Source: Streptomyces sp. NBC_00459 | Lineage (GTDB): Bacteria > Actinomycetota > Actinomycetes > Streptomycetales > Streptomycetaceae | DNA length: 64,000 bases | Direction: 5' to 3' | Assembly: GCF_036013955.1 (NCBI RefSeq) | Contig: NZ_CP107903.1 | Span: 8,680,001-8,744,000 of the forward strand | In this document: in pieces, positions 59,758 to 64,000 of the stretch | Layout: every line of letters begins with the position of its first letter | How positions within the stretch are numbered: the first letter of the stretch is position 1 | The notes under the pieces: model-generated | What the model was told of the DNA's origin: nothing | What the model saw: the letters and a program-made list of their open reading frames with translations, nothing else | Database searches by the model: none | Program-made: the position numbers and the translations under genes

Positions 59758-60467
59758 GTGCGCTTTCCTTCACAGGCCATGCGGGAAAAACTCCGAACCA
59801 GTTGATTGCACGGCCCGACCGATGAGCCGCTCCTCCGAAACGAAAGGCAGCCAGGCGTGACTCGTGCACGCGGACCCGGAGAGCATCCGCCCCGCGTTGA
59901 CAGGTGTCACCATCACACAGTCAACAGACAGGAGGCAAGCGCGAGAGTCTTTGTATCCATTCAACTCGAAAATGACTGACAGGGCGTCATGAGGGAGTTC
60001 TGGAAATGGGTTTCGAGTTCACAGCATCCAGTGCGAGGAGATCTCGTGGAGGAAAGCTGAAAGAAGCTCAACTTACTTGAAGTAAGCCACCATTTGGCAT
60101 GCCGTGCACCGAGCCGACGAGTCCGCTCATCCTGCGGAATGGGCGCCCACCTGAATCGGAGCCAAGCACTCGGGCGGATTCAGAAGTGTGCCGGGGTTCT
60201 TCACGAACCGCGAGGCGAGGACCGGTAACAACGGAAGAGGCGCCGTCGAGCACTCCCAAGAGAGCAAGGCCCTCCGCGCCCGCCCTCAAGGGAGACGGTG
60301 CCCGTCAGTGGACAACAACTCCGTTGGACACGCCCGGAATCCGGTGGATCGCCGACGCCTGGAGCAGGATCGCCCCCCAGGGCGATGGCGCCGGGCTGAA
60401 TCCGGCCCCGCCGACCCTCGCGCCGATCGGGGCGCGACGCGACGGATGGCGGCAGGCTGACGTTCCT
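59758..60467. other. Long intergenic region upstream of the sigma-like/ricin gene
   Basis: About 710 bases with no recognisable coding sequence. The first 300 bases are unusually AT-rich for this genome and include promoter-like sequence. The 15-bp palindrome lies at 60072. The segment 60100-60460 has open frames, but their composition and lack of domains suggest non-coding or decayed sequence. Confidence 0.5.
60072..60086. promoter_or_regulatory. 15-bp perfect palindromic motif, copy B
   Basis: CTTACTTGAAGTAAG is a perfect 7+1+7 palindrome, 315 bases upstream of the sigma-like/ricin gene. Its near-copy at 51267 precedes the sigma-like/CBM2 gene. Both are followed on the plus strand by a CCATTTGGC/CCAATTTGCC-like stretch, so the conservation extends past the palindrome. 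Confidence 0.65.
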
Positions 60468-61076
60468 TCAGGCCAGGATGCCGCCCAGCACGATGTCCAG
60501 CATTCCGTCGAGGCGCTCGCGCAGGTCGAAGGGTTCGGGTTCCGCGCCTGCCCAGCGGATGACGCTCGCGAAGTAGCCGGCCGCGATCAGGGATCCGGCC
60601 TCAGCGGGATCCACTCCTGGCCGTACCTCGTCCCGGCTGACGCCGTCCGCGATGATCCCGGCGAGCGCCAGTTCGGGGGTGGGGTCGCGCAGCAGCTGCC
60701 CGAATCGGGCCGAAGCTTCCATCAGTACGGCCGTCTCGGCGCGTGAGTCGATGTTCAGGGTCGCCAGTTCTCCGACATAACGCCGCAGCCGGTCCTCAAC
60801 CGGCAGGTCCTCGACATGTTCCTGTCGGAGGATCTCCAGTACGCGGGCCCGCCGCCTGGCGCCCCATTCCTCCAGGAACCCGGTCTTCTGCGTGAAGTGG
60901 TTGAAGACCGTGGCCCGTGCCACGTCCGCGCGCTCCGCGATGTGGTCCATCGTCGTGGCCTCGTAACCCTGTCGCGTGAACATGTCGATCGCAATGCCGT
61001 AGAGCTGATCGCGCACCTGCTGCCGCTTGCGTTCCCTGCGGCCGATGCCGGTGGTGTGCACTTCCGGGCTAGTCAT
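60468..61076 (-). CDS. TetR-family regulator
   Basis: A protein of 202 residues. The TetR helix-turn-helix is at about residues 12-62 (RRERKRQQVRDQLYGIAIDMFTRQGYEATTMDHIAERADVARATVFNHFTQKTGFL), followed by an all-helical ligand domain with a family-typical EASARFGQLLRDPTPELALAGIIADGVSRDEV segment. It is divergent from the metallo-hydrolase at 61222, and a less GC-rich promoter with inverted repeats separates them. It most likely represses the hydrolase-MFS-FAH operon and responds to its substrate. Confidence 0.92.
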   Translation of the reverse strand: MTSPEVHTTGIGRRERKRQQVRDQLYGIAIDMFTRQGYEATTMDHIAERADVARATVFNHFTQKTGFLEEWGARRRARVLEILRQEHVEDLPVEDRLRRYVGELATLNIDSRAETAVLMEASARFGQLLRDPTPELALAGIIADGVSRDEVRPGVDPAEAGSLIAAGYFASVIRWAGAEPEPFDLRERLDGMLDIVLGGILA

Positions 61077-61137
61077 GACCTCACAGATATCACGCCCTCC
61101 CGGACTCTTGACCGCCCACAGCCCTCCTCGATAGATT

Positions 61138-61187
61138 TCAGATCAATGATGTACTCAAGTCCAATGTTAGATTAAAGTCCGATCTGA
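61138..61187. promoter_or_regulatory. Candidate TetR operator/promoter segment
   Basis: TCAGATC (61138) and its complement GATCTGA (61181) flank an AT-rich stretch that contains two AAGTCC direct repeats. This is the only strongly AT-rich sequence between the divergent TetR and hydrolase genes and probably holds both promoters. The exact operator is uncertain. Confidence 0.4.
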
Positions 61188-61221
61188 CCTGTGAGAATCG
61201 CAACCCGTAACAGGAGGCAGT

Positions 61222-62175
61222 GTGGCTTCCGAGCACTCCATCGCCGGTCCACAGATCGTCCGGCTGCGTGGCGGCTGCCATCTCTGGCAGCAGTCGGCAG
61301 GCGGGTGGGGCATGAGCAACGCGGGACTGATCGCGGGCCGGGACGCGTCGCTGCTCGTCGACACCCTCTATGACCTGCGCCTCACCGCACGGATGCTTGA
61401 CGGGTTCGCCGCCGTGACCGCGCGCGCTCCGATCACCACGGTGGTCAACACCCACGGCAACGGCGACCACTGGTTCGGGAACCAGCTGGTCGAGGGCGCG
61501 GAGATCGTCGCCTCGCACGCCTCGCTCGCCGACATGCGCCAGGTCCAGCCTGCGGACATGGCCCGTCTGATGGCTCCCGAGACCCCGTCAGGCCGTTTCG
61601 CCAGGCGGATCTTCGGCGGCTTCGACTTCGCCGCGATCCGCCCCGTCCTGCCCGGCCGGACCTTCGAACGGGAACTGACCCTCGACATCGGTGGCACCTG
61701 CGTCCAGCTCATCGACGTGGGCCCCGCGCACACCGCCGGAGACACGATCGTCCACGTGCCGCACGCCCGGACCGTCTACACCGGGGACATCGTCTTCGCC
61801 GGGGCGACCCCGGTGGTGTGGCACGGCCCGTTCGACAACTGGGTCGCCGCCTGCGACCTGATCCTCGGCCTCGGCGCCGAGACCGTCGTGCCCGGCCACG
61901 GCCCCGTCACCACCAAGGCCGCGCTGCATGCGACCCGCGCCTACCTGGAGTACGTGCACGAGCAGGCGAGCGCCCGCCACGCCGCCGGCATGAGTCCCGG
62001 GGAAGCCGCCCGCGACATCCCCCTCGGATCCTTCGCAGACCTCGCTGAGAGCGAACGCCTCGCCGTGAACGTCCACACCGTCTACCGCGAACTCGACCCG
62101 GATCTCACGCCGTTGGACGGCCCCCAGCTGTTCGGGCACATGGCCGACCTCGCCTGTCCCCGGATCTCCTTCTGA
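61222..62175 (+). CDS. Metallo-beta-lactamase-fold hydrolase
   Basis: A protein of 317 residues. The fold's metal motifs are visible: TVVNTHGNGDHWFGNQLV (H-x-N-x-D-H, so the second His of HxHxDH is Asn), VGPAHTAGDTIVHVP, TVYTGDIVFAGATPV and VVPGHGPVT. The Asn in place of the first-site His is frequent in a subgroup whose activity is not well known. The GTG at 61222 has AGGAGG upstream. An MFS transporter and an FAH gene follow closely, so the operon probably degrades and exports or imports one compound. Confidence 0.88.
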   Translation: MASEHSIAGPQIVRLRGGCHLWQQSAGGWGMSNAGLIAGRDASLLVDTLYDLRLTARMLDGFAAVTARAPITTVVNTHGNGDHWFGNQLVEGAEIVASHASLADMRQVQPADMARLMAPETPSGRFARRIFGGFDFAAIRPVLPGRTFERELTLDIGGTCVQLIDVGPAHTAGDTIVHVPHARTVYTGDIVFAGATPVVWHGPFDNWVAACDLILGLGAETVVPGHGPVTTKAALHATRAYLEYVHEQASARHAAGMSPGEAARDIPLGSFADLAESERLAVNVHTVYRELDPDLTPLDGPQLFGHMADLACPRISF

Positions 62176-62233
62176 CCCTCTCCCCGAGCCGCCACGCCCC
62201 GTACCGCACGGGGCGTCTTCCCCAGGAGAAGAC

Positions 62234-63817
62234 ATGGTCTCCAGCTCCGCCCGACCACAGGCCGCGCCGACGGCCACCGGCACGCCCGCACACCACACCG
62301 GCACGCTGATCGCGGGCTGCCTGGCCGTCTGTCTGGCCCAGATCGGTCTCGTGCTCCCCGCCGCGATCAACGGCGTCATCCAGCGCAGCCTCCAGACCTC
62401 CGGCGCCGAACTGACCTGGATCAGCGACGCGTTCATGGTCCCGGCCGCCGTGCTCGCGCTCACCTTCGGCGTCCTGGGCGACCTCTACGGCCGTAAACGG
62501 CTCCTGGTCCACGGCGCCGGCGTGGCCGCGGTCGGCTACCTCGTCTCCGCCACGGCCGACACTCCCGGCCAGCTGATCACCGGCCAGGCACTCTCCGGTA
62601 TCGGCGCGGCGGCCCTCTTCCCCGCCTCCCTCGCGGTGATCACCGCACAGACCACCACGCCCGCGGCCCGCGCCCGGGGGCTCGCCTCCTGGACCACCGC
62701 CCTGTCCATCGGTGCGTTCATCGCCCCGCTGCTGTCCGGCGCGGTCGTCGAACACACCTCGTTCCGCTGGGCGTTCGCCGCCGTCGGCGTCCTCGCGCTG
62801 CTCACCGCCGTCGCCGCCCGGCTGCTGGCCGCCGAGTCCAGCGCGCCCGAAGGACGCGCGCTCGACTGGCCCGGCCAGATCTCCCTCGCCCTGGCCATGC
62901 TGTGCCTGCTGTACGGCATCATCCAGGGCCCCAGCGACGGCTGGAGCTCGACGCCGGTGCTCGCGGCCTTCCTCGCGGCGGCGCTGCTGCTCGCCGTCTT
63001 CGTCCGGGTCGAGAACCGGTCCACCGCGCCCATGCTGCGCCTGGAGCTGTTCCGTATCCCGGCCTTCGCGGCCTCGGCCGTGGCAACCGTGGTCGGCATG
63101 TTCGGATTCCTCGGCGGCGCCTACACCCTCAGCATCCGGCTCGGCGTCATCCAGCACCAGAGCCCGCTACGGGCAGCCATCCCCTTCCTGGTCATCCAGG
63201 GCATCACCCCCTTCATCTGGCCGCTGCTCGTCCGGCTGCTGCACCGCACCGGCCCCGGCCCGATGCTGGTCGCCGGGTTCGTCTCACTCGCCGCCGCCCA
63301 GCTGTGGCTGCGGGCGGTACCCATCGACGAACACGGCCTCGTCCCACTCCTCGGGCCGCTGGTCCTCAACGGCTTCGGCTTCGGACTGGTCGTCGCGGCC
63401 CTCACCGCCGCCGCCGTCAACACCGTCCCGCAGAAACTGACCGGCATGGCCGGCGCCACCACCAGCCTGGTCCGCGACCTCGGCCAGACCCTCGGCCCGG
63501 CGATCGTCGGCGCCATCGCCCTCAGCCTCGCCACCACACAGATCGCCTCGGACCTCGGCGCCGCGGGCCTCACTCCCGCCGAAAACGGCACAGCCTCAGC
63601 CGTACTGTCCGAAGGCGGCCCCATCGCCCTGCACACCGCCGAACTCGGTCCGCTCAGCTCGAAGATCGCCCTCGTCACCGAACGGGCCCTCGCCGACGGC
63701 TACAACACCGGCCTCCTGGTCACCGCGTGCGCGTGCCTCATGGCGGCCGTCGTCTCCGCGAAGTTCATCGGCCTCAGGCCCCAGGCCACCCGCCTCCCCG
63801 ACACCACCGGGAACTGA
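62234..63817 (+). CDS. MFS transporter, DHA2-type (14 helices)
   Basis: A protein of 527 residues with 14 hydrophobic segments. DHA2 hallmarks are LVLPAAINGVIQRSLQTSGAELTWISDAFMVPAAVLALTFGVLGDLYGRKRLLVHG (motif A after helix 2) and ASWTTALSIGAFIAPLLSGAVVEHTSFRWAF (motif C in helix 5). DHA2 proteins usually export drugs or metabolites with protons. It lies 58 bases after the metallo-hydrolase with AGGAG before the ATG, and is followed two bases later by an FAH-family gene. Confidence 0.92.
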   Translation: MVSSSARPQAAPTATGTPAHHTGTLIAGCLAVCLAQIGLVLPAAINGVIQRSLQTSGAELTWISDAFMVPAAVLALTFGVLGDLYGRKRLLVHGAGVAAVGYLVSATADTPGQLITGQALSGIGAAALFPASLAVITAQTTTPAARARGLASWTTALSIGAFIAPLLSGAVVEHTSFRWAFAAVGVLALLTAVAARLLAAESSAPEGRALDWPGQISLALAMLCLLYGIIQGPSDGWSSTPVLAAFLAAALLLAVFVRVENRSTAPMLRLELFRIPAFAASAVATVVGMFGFLGGAYTLSIRLGVIQHQSPLRAAIPFLVIQGITPFIWPLLVRLLHRTGPGPMLVAGFVSLAAAQLWLRAVPIDEHGLVPLLGPLVLNGFGFGLVVAALTAAAVNTVPQKLTGMAGATTSLVRDLGQTLGPAIVGAIALSLATTQIASDLGAAGLTPAENGTASAVLSEGGPIALHTAELGPLSSKIALVTERALADGYNTGLLVTACACLMAAVVSAKFIGLRPQATRLPDTTGN

Positions 63818-63819
63818 GT

Positions 63820-64000
63820 ATGCGATTCGCGACCTTCGAGTACGACGGAGCACGGCACTCCGGAGTCCTGTCTCTCGCCGGCGACACAATCCATCCCTTC
63901 CCCGCCGTCTCCAGCCTGCTGCGGCTCATCGAGGAGGGCGAGCAAGCACTGCGCGAGACGGGAGAGCACGCGCTCGGCACAGCGGTCCCCATCGTCCTCG
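63820..64000 (+). CDS. FAH-family protein, N-terminal part (truncated by window edge)
   Basis: Sixty residues from the ATG at 63820, two bases after the MFS stop: MRFATFEYDGARHSGVL, then DTIHPFPAVSSLLRLIEEG. This is the small N-terminal domain that precedes the FAH catalytic domain in 2-hydroxyhepta-2,4-diene-dioate isomerase-like proteins. The catalytic part is outside the window. It fits a third aromatic- or keto-acid-related operon in the window. Confidence 0.75.
   Translation, partial: MRFATFEYDGARHSGVLSLAGDTIHPFPAVSSLLRLIEEGEQALRETGEHALGTAVPIVL

Noticed and set aside
60099..60746. 215-residue plus-strand frame
   Set aside because: The second half is antisense to the TetR gene, and the first half has low-complexity composition and no ribosome site.
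1..64000. rRNA, tRNA, CRISPR arrays, origins
   Set aside because: No cloverleaf-like tRNA ends, no spaced direct repeats of CRISPR type and no rRNA-like conserved segments were seen.

Overview
The window is very GC-rich, with codon use, GGAGG-type ribosome sites, frequent GTG/TTG starts and gene content (multidomain polyketide synthase, XRE/MmyB, IclR, GntR and AraC regulators, sigma-like membrane proteins carrying carbohydrate-binding domains) typical of Streptomyces or a close actinomycete. I see no rRNA, tRNA or CRISPR array. Everything here was read by eye from sequence; family names come from motifs and no database search was run.

Layout. 1-5.8 kb is an accessory, partly decayed zone: the tail of a PEBP-family protein, a membrane protein, fragments of an imidazolonepropionase and an IS3 transposase abutting each other, an MmyB-type regulator divergent from an alpha/beta hydrolase, a truncated serine recombinase and a frameshifted heparinase-like fragment. 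5.9-25.4 kb is a small biosynthetic block: an SDR, a 2441-residue one-module polyketide synthase (CoA-ligase loading domain, ACP, KS, methylmalonyl-type AT, DH, KR, ACP), a catechol-type O-methyltransferase, a HisC-like aminotransferase, an MHS-type transporter, a cation/proton antiporter, a halogenase-family flavoprotein, a type II thioesterase and a LuxE-like/LuxC-like activation-reduction pair. 25.4-35.2 kb holds uptake and control genes: DUF485 + sodium/solute symporter, an XRE-cupin regulator, an IclR regulator and a complete Liv-type ABC importer. 35.5-48.1 kb is a near-complete phenylpropanoid (hca/mhp-type) catabolic set: four-component Rieske dioxygenase, dihydrodiol dehydrogenase, extradiol dioxygenase MhpB, hydrolase MhpC, hydratase MhpD, acylating acetaldehyde dehydrogenase MhpF and aldolase MhpE, with an acyl-CoA ligase, an acyltransferase-like gene and an MDR reductase between them. 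48.6-64 kb is separate: GntR/FAH/PEBP, an acyl-CoA dehydrogenase-CaiB-amidohydrolase operon with an AraC regulator, two sigma-like membrane proteins ending in a CBM2 or a ricin-type lectin, and a TetR/metallo-hydrolase/MFS/FAH group.

The most interesting result is regulatory. Nine copies of a 17-bp palindrome, GTGCCGnnnnnCGGCAC and close variants, lie between 14.75 and 43.18 kb, every one in an intergenic region. They precede the PKS, O-methyltransferase, MHS transporter, halogenase-like gene/thioesterase, LuxE-like gene, DUF485-symporter, Liv importer, Rieske alpha subunit, Rieske beta subunit and the MDR-mhpBDFE operon. Longer promoter segments are also duplicated, in two cases between the biosynthetic and the catabolic half. 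This suggests one regulon that imports an aromatic acid, can degrade it by meta-cleavage and can also activate, methylate and extend it with one methylmalonyl unit to an alpha-methyl-cinnamoyl-like chain. The product is not known to me; the PKS architecture resembles the synthase that makes the alpha-methyl-cinnamate part of hygromycin A, but the sugar and aminocyclitol genes of that pathway are absent.
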